Under the pieces are notes generated by a model that worked only from the letters and a program-made list of their open reading frames with translations, was not told the origin of the DNA and made no database searches. A stretch of DNA of 60,986 bases. Origin: Agathobaculum hominis (GTDB lineage: Bacteria; Bacillota; Clostridia; Oscillospirales; Butyricicoccaceae). This document shows positions 25,056 through 32,740 of this stretch, piece by piece. Within the stretch, counting starts at the first letter, position 1, and every line of letters starts with the position of its first letter. A program made the translations under genes and the position numbers. The stretch lies in assembly GCF_014288055.1 (NCBI RefSeq), contig NZ_JACOPK010000013.1, forward strand, positions 1 to 60,986. The letters are read 5' to 3'.

Positions 25056-27350
25056 TCAGTTTTTCTTTGAACCGAATCGATTGCTGATCCAACACAAAAT
25101 CCAGGGAACAAGTGCGGAACCAATGTACGAAGCGAGATATCCGATAGAAGTAGACTCTTTGCCGATCATTACGATCGTGACGAAGTATCGGCCAATCGAT
25201 ACAAGGGTTTCTTTAATGATAATCCACATCCAGCCGAAGAGCAGCCAGAGCGCATTGCCGATGAAATGGAAGTGAAAACCGGCGATAAAATCAGAGAAAC
25301 CTTCCATGAAGAAAGCGACGATGGTTTCGCCGAAAACAAGGATACCGTTCTTCAAACCGTCAACAGCGGTCAGTACGGAAGCTGTTTGATGACGGGAAAT
25401 CAGCATTTCATATCCCATCACTCGGATGGAATGTGCCTCAAAAGAGGGTGTAACCGTTACGCGGACAAAGATAGCCGCAATAATTATTGCCAGAATGAGC
25501 AGGCTGATTATCGTATCTACAGCTTTCTGGGATGGGGTCGTTGAACTGGAAGGGGCAGAGGAGGTCGAAGCGGCAGAGAAGGTCGAAAGGGCTTTGTGGT
25601 TCGCAGACTGGGCAGGCTGAGAGGAGGGCGAGGTGCCTTCGTAAGGAGCAAGCCCAGCTTCGATTTCGCTGTAAGCCTGTTCAGGGAAATCCAATGTGTC
25701 TAACTGCTTGCGGATGTACGCGATTTCGGTATGATCGGGATGCATCATCAGCTTGGTCTTGATTTTATGATATTCCTTTTCTACCGCTTTTTTCTCTTCG
25801 ACAGAGTTATAGAGTTTGCCTAAAAATGTACAGTCGATCACCTCTTGGGCAGAGTTCTGGTGCTGTTGCAGCATCTTCTGCACCGCTGTATCGACCGGCT
25901 GAGAAAGCTTCAAGTCGGTAATGGCCTGCTGCGCTTCTATAATCTGGTTGAGTTCGTTTAGGCTGTAAGAGCTTAAAATCGCTTCTGCCTGCGCCATCTC
26001 TTTGGCAGCAGCCTGTGCCTGTTCGGCAGTATCGAATTTCAGATCAGGAATACCGTCAGTGGAGGAATGAACACACTTTTCCTCTTCAATTAGGTGTTCA
26101 AGCGTTTTGTGGAGCTTTCGAATATGCTTTTTTGCAACAGGAGACTGGTATTTTTCGAGCTGTGGCAAGAGTGCTGCAAGCGCTGTTTTATCTTGGCAGT
26201 CCGTCATAGAAACGGCTTTACGAATTTCCTGCAATTCTTTGTTCGCGGCAGCGGCTTCTTCGCGTGTTTTGAGCTCTATTCCGTCAACGGTTCGCGCTTT
26301 GCGGTCAAACTCGTGCAAGGCCTTGTCTACTTCGAGGATTATATCACAGTTATGCGAAAGACCGAGACGGTCGGCTGCTTTGCAAAGCTGATCATGTGCA
26401 TGCTGAGCAAGCACTTCGGTGGAAATGGATAACTCCTTACGGCGTTCTTCCATAAGTTTCAGCTTGTCTGGGAGTATGTCGCAATCAAAATAACTGGCAA
26501 GCCTGCTTAGCTCTCCGTCAGCATCGCCCAGAATTTTCAACAGCACGCGATAGCAGAATGGATTGTATGGGTTGAGTTTCCAGATGTGCGGCAGACTGTG
26601 AAGCACTCGTTCTGGATTATCGGCAAGGTGTCTGAGATTATCAATCTGGATGTAGGACTGTTTGGAGTCCTCGGGCGTGACGATAGTGCAGGGGAACGAT
26701 GGAATATGATTGAGAATGCAGATGATAACAGCATTATGGCAGCTGAACACACTCATTCGAACGGCATCTACTAAACCTTTTTTCGTATCCGGATCGTTGA
26801 ATATTGCAGAAAGCTTCGAACTGCTGCGAAAGCTGGAACCGATTTTACCGATTCCATTTACCATCATATGTGCAGCTCCGGCGGCAGCGTTCATTGCGCC
26901 GGCAGCGGCCATGCCTTTTAGTGCGCCGCCAACACCAAAACCACCGCCTACAACACGCCCTCTTGTCTTTCGACGCAGCGTGCGGTATTCATCCATGCTT
27001 TTCTCGTCGAGTACAATTGCCGCGTACTGTTCCTCGAGACGATCATACGCTTCACTCCAGTGATCAAAATACTTGCCATATTCACTCCAGAAGGCTGCCG
27101 TATCGTAGGAAAGAATATCTTTTTCAGCAAGACATTTTAAGGCTATTTGGATTACCGGATACATGCATTGCACGTATTGATTGGAACCGTTTTGAATAAT
27201 ATCCTCTAAACGATGATTTTGTTTTGTGTACAGCGCATCAAATTCGCTTGCAACCTGATCCTCGAGATCGGAAAACAGTTTTCTGTAGTAATGATAGTTT
27301 TCCATCTCTTCGCTGATAGGGAAGTGAATTCCTGAAATAATAAATTCCAT
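25056..27350 (-). CDS. Large membrane-anchored protein of unknown function (764 aa)
   Basis: I do not recognise a named family. The N-terminal 120 residues are helical, then a Gly/Ala-rich stretch (RVVGGGFGVGGALKGMAAAG, about 130-150) leads to a possible hydrophobic patch. The middle (300-560) is helical and charged with coiled-coil character. A Ser/Ala/Pro linker (about 580-610) precedes a C-terminal membrane region with four or five hydrophobic segments (LLILAIIIAAIFV, NALWLLFGWMWIII and others). It ends RFGSKKN. Stand-alone gene; TATAATTATATA lies just upstream on the minus strand. A surface stress or envelope role is conceivable only as a guess. Confidence 0.65.
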   Translation of the reverse strand: MEFIISGIHFPISEEMENYHYYRKLFSDLEDQVASEFDALYTKQNHRLEDIIQNGSNQYVQCMYPVIQIALKCLAEKDILSYDTAAFWSEYGKYFDHWSEAYDRLEEQYAAIVLDEKSMDEYRTLRRKTRGRVVGGGFGVGGALKGMAAAGAMNAAAGAAHMMVNGIGKIGSSFRSSSKLSAIFNDPDTKKGLVDAVRMSVFSCHNAVIICILNHIPSFPCTIVTPEDSKQSYIQIDNLRHLADNPERVLHSLPHIWKLNPYNPFCYRVLLKILGDADGELSRLASYFDCDILPDKLKLMEERRKELSISTEVLAQHAHDQLCKAADRLGLSHNCDIILEVDKALHEFDRKARTVDGIELKTREEAAAANKELQEIRKAVSMTDCQDKTALAALLPQLEKYQSPVAKKHIRKLHKTLEHLIEEEKCVHSSTDGIPDLKFDTAEQAQAAAKEMAQAEAILSSYSLNELNQIIEAQQAITDLKLSQPVDTAVQKMLQQHQNSAQEVIDCTFLGKLYNSVEEKKAVEKEYHKIKTKLMMHPDHTEIAYIRKQLDTLDFPEQAYSEIEAGLAPYEGTSPSSQPAQSANHKALSTFSAASTSSAPSSSTTPSQKAVDTIISLLILAIIIAAIFVRVTVTPSFEAHSIRVMGYEMLISRHQTASVLTAVDGLKNGILVFGETIVAFFMEGFSDFIAGFHFHFIGNALWLLFGWMWIIIKETLVSIGRYFVTIVMIGKESTSIGYLASYIGSALVPWILCWISNRFGSKKN

Positions 27351-27464
27351 AGCGATATCCCCTTTATTGAACTATATCTATAATTATATATCATAACTCT
27401 ATAAATGTAAATATTCGGACTGATTTTTGATAATCTTATCTTAAAAGAGATGAGAGGTGTCGCT

Positions 27465-27767
27465 ATGGAAGTCGGAAAACGTATCGTTGAACTCCGTCAG
27501 CAAAAGGGAATTACTACAAATAAATTAGCTAATCTATGCGGCCTGTCGCAGAGTTTTGTCCGTTCGGTTGAAATCGGAGAGAAGAATATTTCAGTAGAGA
27601 ACCTAACGCTGATCTGTGATGCATTGCATATTTCGCTAAAGGATTTCTTTGACTGCCCTGTTGAGGGGACGCTTTTCACGGATGATGAACTGCAAAGCCA
27701 GCTTTCACGATTGTCGGAGAGACAGAAGAAGGCGTTGCTGGAGTTTATTAAGACGATGAAAATGTAA
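27465..27767 (+). CDS. XRE-family HTH regulator
   Basis: The 100-residue protein has a classic Cro/CI-type HTH at about residues 6-60 (RIVELRQQKGITTNKLANLC, SQSFVRSVEIGEKNIS) and a short C-terminal helix. ATG at this position follows GAGAGGTG; an in-frame ATG 15 bases upstream lacks a site. It is divergent from the membrane-protein gene, with both starts within 115 bases, so it may control that gene. It lies about 140 bases before the retron RNA. Confidence 0.88.
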   Translation: MEVGKRIVELRQQKGITTNKLANLCGLSQSFVRSVEIGEKNISVENLTLICDALHISLKDFFDCPVEGTLFTDDELQSQLSRLSERQKKALLEFIKTMKM

Positions 27768-27873
27768 TCTTGAGTATACTGAGCAGCGAGGGCTGCAGCT
27801 TCTTTAATACATTTACATCATTTTGTGTGATGAAAATTGTTAGTTAAAAAGGGAAGTATATAATTGCATTGAC

Positions 27874-27902
27874 TTGAAAAATTTGTCGTCTCTTGATATA
27901 AT
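27874..27902 (+). promoter_or_regulatory. Retron promoter
   Basis: TTGAAA, 17 bases, TATAAT. The expected transcription start (about 27908-27910) coincides with the first base of the retron a1 arm. Confidence 0.85.
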
Positions 27903-27907
27903 ACTTG

Positions 27908-28065
27908 TGGAATGCTTAGTAAAAAGAATATGGCGTTTTTTGCCGTATTGTGCCTTGTGTTAAACAGGGCCGGTTAGATTGTCAGGATTACAAGCGGTTG
28001 CTGTGGCACGCTTGAAATCCTCATTACAAGCGCACCACAGCAACCGCTTATCTGTAAGTATTCCA
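27908..28065 (+). ncRNA. Retron msr-msd RNA
   Basis: The ends pair as retron a1/a2: TGGAATGCTTA (27908-27918) with TAAGTATTCCA (28055-28065), 11 bp with one G-U. After a1 comes TTAG, whose G (27919) is the likely branch guanosine. The msr part has two hairpins: AATATGGC/GCCGTATT (27927-27949) and GCCTTGT/ACAGGGC (27952-27970). The msd part is one long hairpin: AAGCGGTTGCTGTGG pairs perfectly with 28035-28049, then after a 2x2 bulge CGCTTG pairs with CAAGCG (28009-28032). Effector and RT genes follow at once, as in type II-A retrons such as Ec86 (Retron-Eco1). Confidence 0.88.
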
Positions 28066-28079
28066 AACTTTACGGGTGG

Positions 28080-29024
28080 GTGATATATTTGAACGCAAAC
28101 ATATATTCTGAGAAGTGCATTGCGAGTATTCGTAAGCATCTTGATAGAAGTGGGCACAAATATATCACCTACCCTAAATTTATTTTCTTATGCGGTAAGG
28201 GTTTTTGCAGTCAAGCAGAATATACACAATCCAATCGTGGTATTACTGATGACTTTATAAGACGGCTTCTTCCAGATACGCACATTGTTTTATCCGAGCG
28301 TATGTGGGAGGATGGTTTCGACAATAGTATAGATTTACTGATTTTTGAAGAGTTTTTAGCTGAAGTTAGCGATGCAATCATTTTGTTTGTAGAAAGTCCA
28401 GGATCTTTCTGTGAATTGGGTGCTTTTGCATATGCAGATGCGTTATTCAGCGATAAGCTTATCATCGTAATGGACGAAGAATATCGCGGAAGCAAATCCT
28501 TTATTGCAACAGGTCCTGTTCTAAAAGCAAGAGAAGATGGTTCTAAAATTGTCTATGCGGACATCGAAAATGGTGCGTTGCTTTCCAGCAGTGAGTTCAG
28601 AACAGAAATCCTTGATTTAGTACAAAAGCTCAAATCAAAGCGCGCGCAGATCAACAAACGAACGGTTAACAAAGATAAAAATCAGGTATACATAAGTTCT
28701 TTTTTGATCGAAATTCTAGAGATTATCAGATTGGTTCAGCCAATCTCTTCATCAGATTTAGTGCAATTATATAAAGATATAAAGCAGTTCGACGAGTTTA
28801 CTCTTGTAAAACGTGATGGGAATAAGTTTAAGCGCGAAATAAAGTTCAACTATATTCTCAAATTATTACAGACAGCAAAAATAATAGAAATCGAAGGTTC
28901 GGTTATAAAGCTACCAAACTACGAAAAAACGCAGCACCTAATGTTAAAGTACTTTGGAAATGGGATTGAGCGTGAGCGCAACAGGATTATTTGCAGAAAA
29001 TACAGGTACGGTGAACACTTATGA
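28080..29024 (+). CDS. Retron effector: nucleoside deoxyribosyltransferase-like plus winged helix
   Basis: The 314-residue protein matches the effector of type II-A retrons. The N-terminal Rossmann-like nucleoside deoxyribosyltransferase domain has KFIFLCGKG (about 33-41), AEVSDAIILFVESPGSFCEL (about 94-113, the catalytic-loop Glu region) and SKSFIATGPV. The C-terminal third is a winged-helix-like domain. In Ec86 the homolog is held by the RT-msDNA complex and, when freed by phage infection, degrades nucleotides and stops growth. GTG is taken as start; TTG at 28089, better spaced from GGGTGGG, is possible. The stop overlaps the RT start (ATGA). Confidence 0.88.
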   Translation: MIYLNANIYSEKCIASIRKHLDRSGHKYITYPKFIFLCGKGFCSQAEYTQSNRGITDDFIRRLLPDTHIVLSERMWEDGFDNSIDLLIFEEFLAEVSDAIILFVESPGSFCELGAFAYADALFSDKLIIVMDEEYRGSKSFIATGPVLKAREDGSKIVYADIENGALLSSSEFRTEILDLVQKLKSKRAQINKRTVNKDKNQVYISSFLIEILEIIRLVQPISSSDLVQLYKDIKQFDEFTLVKRDGNKFKREIKFNYILKLLQTAKIIEIEGSVIKLPNYEKTQHLMLKYFGNGIERERNRIICRKYRYGEHL

Positions 29025-29944
29025 ATTCAATCATCGATCGCATTGCTCGTGATCTGTCGTTAGATCGAGACTATATAGCATCAATCATACGAAGAAGCAG
29101 CTTTTACTATAAAAGATTTACAATTCCCAAACGGAACGGAGATCCACGAGTAATTTATCAGGCAAGTCCGGAACTAAAATCTTTGCAATATTGGGTCAGA
29201 GAAAAAATATTGAAATTTCTTTCAGTTTCAAATGCTGCATTCGCGTATCAGGCTGGAAATTCCATAAAAAAGCATGCGGATTTTCACAAGGAAGCACGTT
29301 TTATCTTTCACACAGATATTAAAAATTATTTTCCCAGCATCCATGAAAAGATGTTTACGGATATACTGATAGCGCATCAGGATAAATTACAGGCGCAGGG
29401 AATGTGGTTTGATGACATGTGTGATGTAATTGCCAAAATATGTTTCTATAGAGGCAGATTATCCATAGGAACTGTTAGCTCACCTATGATATCAAATATA
29501 GTTGCTTACCGATTCGATGAGTTGATTATTGCCTATTGCAGAGAGCGAGGTTATCGCTACTCGCGTTACGCAGATGATATTTATATTTCGAGCAATAGAT
29601 ATATTTCTCAAAGCACAAAGAAATTTGTCGAAGTCAGTCTATACGAATGCAACTTTAAAATGAATATTTCTAAGACTTGGTTCAGATCTAAAAAGAGTCG
29701 CCGCAAGGTCACGGGACTTATTATTACAGATACAGGCCGAGTCTCGGTTGGATTGGAAACTCGAAAGAAAATAAAGAATATGATCTATAATCGTTTAGTT
29801 AACGGGAATGGATCGCCTGAGAGTATCCTCGGATACTTGGCCTATCTCAAAGATGTTGAACCACAGACATACAATAAATATATTATAAAGTATTCTACCT
29901 ATTGCGATGGTGATGTGATTTCTGCTATTCGCCGTGGTTCATAA
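29021..29944 (+). CDS. ret: Retron reverse transcriptase
   Basis: The 307-residue enzyme has the retron RT motifs in order: IPKRNGDPRVI (about 35-45), FIFHTDIKNYFPSI (about 94-107, first catalytic Asp), GTVSSPMISNI (150-160), RYSRYADDIYIS (179-190, YADD box), and KVTGLIIT (229-236, the VTG motif that recognises the msr RNA). It reverse-transcribes the msd part of the upstream RNA to branched msDNA. Size is normal for retrons. Translation is coupled to the effector by an ATGA overlap. A strong hairpin terminator follows. Confidence 0.95.
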   Translation: MNSIIDRIARDLSLDRDYIASIIRRSSFYYKRFTIPKRNGDPRVIYQASPELKSLQYWVREKILKFLSVSNAAFAYQAGNSIKKHADFHKEARFIFHTDIKNYFPSIHEKMFTDILIAHQDKLQAQGMWFDDMCDVIAKICFYRGRLSIGTVSSPMISNIVAYRFDELIIAYCRERGYRYSRYADDIYISSNRYISQSTKKFVEVSLYECNFKMNISKTWFRSKKSRRKVTGLIITDTGRVSVGLETRKKIKNMIYNRLVNGNGSPESILGYLAYLKDVEPQTYNKYIIKYSTYCDGDVISAIRRGS

Positions 29945-29986
29945 AAATCAGTGGATAAAGTTCAGTGTTTCAAGTTGATACCTAAA

Positions 29987-30032
29987 AATAATCACCAGAT
30001 GTACGAATAACTTCGTATCTCTGGTGATTATT
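29987..30032 (+). terminator. Retron operon terminator
   Basis: AATAATCACCAGA pairs with TCTGGTGATTATT around an inner TACGAA/TTCGTA stem, followed by ATTTTTAG. Confidence 0.85.
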
Positions 30033-30273
30033 ATTTTTAGCCTGTATGTCTTTCTTTGATTATCGGCAGTATCAGTGATTGAGAGAGACAAGAAATCACA
30101 ACATCAGTATAGGGAATATCTCTTCAAGTCTTCAGTCAGCGATAGTTGTTCCCGGTGTGAGGCTAAGGGGGAATGATCGTTAGAGCGAAGAATTATGCAG
30201 CAGCTTCTATGTTTGTCGGCGATTTAACTAGAGCCACTGCTGCTCCGCTGAAAATAGAATAGCGAGAAAACAG
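30033..30273. other. Intergenic stretch without recognised features
   Basis: I see no gene, RNA or clear repeat here. It separates the retron from the SLH remnant. Confidence 0.5.
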
Positions 30274-30301
30274 AAAACGCACAGCCGAAGCTGCGCGTTT
30301 T
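30274..30301 (-). terminator. Terminator of the 30.3-kb SLH remnant
   Basis: On the minus strand AAAACGCGCAGC-TTCG-GCTGTGCGTTTT. It shares loop and core with the hairpins after the other SLH remnants. Confidence 0.8.
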
Positions 30302-30317
30302 GCCTGTATAGGAGAGC

Positions 30318-30563
30318 TTATTTGCTCATCTCGCAGAAGCGCATGAGGATTGCGGCAACCTCTGCACGGGTTGCGTTATTCTGCGGATTAAGCTCGCCCT
30401 GTCGCCGTATCACGATACGCGCAGACACCGGCTGTTCGGCACGGAAGAACATGACAAATCCGGCAGGCGGTTCGCTCTGGACAATGTACAGGCATTGCTG
30501 CCCATTCCAGAGATAAAGCAGACATTGCTGCCGTTCGCCGCGAAAACAGCCGTAGTCACTCAA
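30318..30563 (-). pseudogene. SLH C-terminal tail joined to unrelated sequence
   Basis: Only the last 26 codons (30318-30398) are SLH: GELNPQNNATRAEVAAILMR then FCEMSK. The 55 residues before them in the same frame (30399-30563, with GQQCLYIVQSEPPAGFVMFF) do not look like SLH and may belong to another protein. The junction and lack of a signal peptide mark it as a remnant. Confidence 0.7.
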
Positions 30564-30663
30564 TATATACCAGAGCTGATATGATACCCATTCCGGTAAT
30601 TACTAATCGATTTTCTGCGAACATAAACATTTTTCATCTCAAATTGTCTCCTGAGAAAAACAA

Positions 30664-30937
30664 GGACCCGCTGATAGTTTCAGCGGGTTCGAGACTGTCG
30701 AAAAACTATCGTTTTTCCGACAATCTGTGTTTTGACTTCGCAAAACACGGACGTCCGAAAGTTCCCATACGGAAACTTTCTCCCTCTTAAAGTATGAAAA
30801 CCGAGGTACACGCCCCCGGTTTTCATGCGTTTGCGCAGCAAACGCTTTTGAATGCGCGCTGCCGCGCGACTGCTGTTTTGGCGTGAAAACAGACTTTATC
30901 GACAGACTGGGACCCGCTGATAGTTTCAGCGGGTTCG
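30664..30937. repeat. Array of nine hairpins bracketed by a 28-base direct repeat
   Basis: Hairpins in order (outer ends): 30666-30688, 30697-30721, 30727-30748, 30757-30780, 30794-30826, 30827-30845, 30854-30867, 30873-30892, 30912-30934. The first and last are identical parts of a 28-base repeat (30664-30691 and 30910-30937, core ACCCGCTGATAGTTTCAGCG). Stems are 5-10 bp and mostly perfect, packed with few spacer bases. The minus-strand open frame across it is a by-product. No known RNA family is recognised. Confidence 0.75.
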
Positions 30938-30969
30938 CTATTATAACATGTATTTTCTCTTTGGAGATT

Positions 30970-31221
30970 TCAAATCTGGCCGAGCAGCCAGCGGACATCG
31001 ACATTCAGAATTTTGGCCAGCGCCTTGAACTCGATGTCAGATACCGGACGTTTCTGTCCGTCAAGGAGCGAGAGGGCAGGGTGGCTGATTTCCACACCGG
31101 AGACCTGCAAATGTGTGAGCAGGTCTTTTTGCAGCATATCCGCCGAAGAACGTGCTTCGGTCGCGCGCGCGCCGACGATATTGCGGTTGCCAGGTGCCAG
31201 TTTTCGTGTGCTCATCCTCAT
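30970..31221 (-). CDS. XRE-like HTH regulator
   Basis: The protein of about 83 residues resembles small Cro/CI-type regulators: a helical region with RSSADMLQKDLLTHLQVSGV, ISHPALSLLDGQKRPVSDIE and FKALAKILNVDVRWLLG. The HTH sits at about residues 25-80. The start is ambiguous between ATG 31221 and ATG 31215. It is divergent from the serine recombinase gene, with a perfect palindrome between them, so it probably represses that gene and itself. Confidence 0.75.
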   Translation of the reverse strand: MRMSTRKLAPGNRNIVGARATEARSSADMLQKDLLTHLQVSGVEISHPALSLLDGQKRPVSDIEFKALAKILNVDVRWLLGQI

Positions 31222-31262
31222 CACCAACTTCTTCGCCTGCTTTAGTATAAGAAATTTTGTCG

Positions 31263-31291
31263 TTGCCAAATTTGGCAGTAGCAAATATAAT
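31263..31291 (+). promoter_or_regulatory. Recombinase promoter with embedded operator
   Basis: TTGCCA, 17 bases, TATAAT form a promoter toward the serine recombinase. The perfect palindrome TGCCAAATTTGGCA (31264-31277) covers the -35 box and spacer, the classic place for a repressor. Confidence 0.75.
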
Positions 31292-31351
31292 GAAATTTGA
31301 TATAAGAAATCAGGGTTTTCTTCATCACTGATGTGGAAGGAAAAAAGAAAT

Positions 31352-31954
31352 ATGCAGCAAGTTTACGGGTACATTCGTGTATCTACACGTGACCAGAATG
31401 AAGAACGGCAGGTGATCGCCATGCGCGAGTTCGGCGTGCCGGAGGAGAATATGGTGATCGATAAGCAGTCCGGCAAGAATTTCGCACGGCCGGGATATCG
31501 CAGACTGGTGAAAAAATTAAAACCGGCCGACACTCTCGTGATTAAGAGCATTGACCGATTGGGACGAAATTATGATGATGTTTTGGAGCAGTGGCGCCTG
31601 CTGACGAAAGAGAAGCAGGTGGATATTGTGGTGCTCGATATGCCGCTTCTGGATACGAGGAAGGGACGCGATTTGATCGGAACGCTGATCTCTGACATCG
31701 TTTTGCAGCTGCTTTCGTATGTGGCGCAGACCGAGCGGGAGTTCATCCATCAGCGGCAGGCGGAAGGCATCGCGGCCGCCAAAGCGCGCGGCGTCAAGTT
31801 CGGCCGTCGACCGAAAAATCGCCCTGCGGACTACGAAATCATCAAGAAAGCGTGGTGTGAGGGCAGTCTGTCCGCACGTGCCGCGTCGCAGCAGCTCGGC
31901 GTAACGCATCGAACTTTCATGAAATGGATTGGACAGGATAATTCCAAATGTTGA
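31352..31954 (+). CDS. Serine recombinase (resolvase family)
   Basis: The 200-residue protein keeps all catalytic features: YGYIRVSTRDQ with nucleophile Ser near residue 11, NFARPGYRRLVKKL, and SIDRLGRNYDD with both Arg. The E helix follows (TEREFIHQRQAEGIAAAKAR) and a C-terminal HTH (SARAASQQLGVTHRTFMKW). It may invert or resolve DNA near the polysaccharide operon. ATG with GGAAGG upstream was preferred to an ATG 21 bases earlier. Its promoter carries an operator for the divergent XRE gene. A degenerate paralog follows. Confidence 0.93.
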   Translation: MQQVYGYIRVSTRDQNEERQVIAMREFGVPEENMVIDKQSGKNFARPGYRRLVKKLKPADTLVIKSIDRLGRNYDDVLEQWRLLTKEKQVDIVVLDMPLLDTRKGRDLIGTLISDIVLQLLSYVAQTEREFIHQRQAEGIAAAKARGVKFGRRPKNRPADYEIIKKAWCEGSLSARAASQQLGVTHRTFMKWIGQDNSKC

Positions 31955-32121
31955 AAAAAGTACAATTTGATGCAAAACAAAGAAAATTCTGATTTACAGC
32001 GTATTAACCGTATAATCTAGTTTATTATATCAAATCTGCCTCTAAACTACAATACTTTCATAGGATAATAAAGTGTACTTTAGTAACCACGATAACGCTT
32101 TAGCTCTGTGAGGATGTGTCC

Positions 32122-32715
32122 ATGAAAGGCAAAAATTACTACTATTCCTGTGTAAGGCCAGAAGAAAGTGACGCACAGGCAGAGCGTTTTCGTGCGCTCG
32201 GGGCACGGGACGGAGAGATTTTCATTGATACCATCGGTGAAAAATCCTCACAGAGGAACAACTTGCGGCTGCTGAAGCAGCTTTCACTGCGAGAAGGGGA
32301 CACATTGACCGTTTCCTCGCTTTACTGCCTGAGCGACCTCAAAAAGGGACTGGCAGATGAGCTGCACTGGATGCGCGACAATGGAATTCAGCTGAGAATC
32401 GCGGATATTCCGCTGAGCGTGGAGGAGCACGACGAGAAATCGCAGCAGTTTCTAAGCGACTTGATGTTTGAGGTTTTCGATGCGACTATCCTCAAGGAGC
32501 GTGAGCAGCGCCGTCAAAAGCAGAGCGAGGGCATTCGTGCGGCGAAGAAAAAAGGCGTGCATATCGGCCGTAAACCGATGGAGCGCGGCGCGGAGTTTGA
32601 AATGCTGAAACAGCAGTGGCAGCGCGGTGAGGTCTCACTCAGAGAGGCCGGAAGACGGCTCGGCGTGACGCATCAGACGTTTAAGAAGTGGGTGGAGAAA
32701 CCCGAGGAAGATTAA
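32122..32715 (+). CDS. Catalytically dead serine-recombinase paralog
   Basis: The 197-residue protein aligns with the recombinase just upstream through its whole length, including the E helix (EREQRRQKQSEGIRAAKKKG) and the HTH (SLREAGRRLGVTHQTFKKW). The active site is gone: YIRVST is replaced by YSCVRP (the Arg and nucleophile Ser lost), and SIDRLGRN by SLYCLSDL (both Arg lost). The frame is intact, so it is probably a retained DNA-binding protein. It stands 25 bases before the polysaccharide operon and could act as its regulator or as an inhibitor of the active recombinase. Start has GAGG at good spacing. Confidence 0.85.
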   Translation: MKGKNYYYSCVRPEESDAQAERFRALGARDGEIFIDTIGEKSSQRNNLRLLKQLSLREGDTLTVSSLYCLSDLKKGLADELHWMRDNGIQLRIADIPLSVEEHDEKSQQFLSDLMFEVFDATILKEREQRRQKQSEGIRAAKKKGVHIGRKPMERGAEFEMLKQQWQRGEVSLREAGRRLGVTHQTFKKWVEKPEED

Positions 32716-32740
32716 GGATCAATAGTACGGGAGCCAAATC

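Noticed and set aside
27841..28079. Riboswitch before the retron effector
   Set aside because: The structure is fully explained by msr-msd pairing with a1/a2 ends.
30002..30017. ATAACTTCGTAT resembles a loxP arm
   Set aside because: It is the inner stem of the retron terminator; the 8-base lox spacer and second 13-base arm are absent.
30664..30937. CRISPR array
   Set aside because: Only two copies of the 28-base repeat exist, the interval is filled by hairpins rather than spacers of regular length, and no cas genes are present.
30639..31004. Minus-strand open frame of 121 codons over the hairpin array
   Set aside because: It follows the stem-loops, contains the repeat twice as NPLKLSAGP, has no ribosome site and is best explained as a by-product of the repeat.
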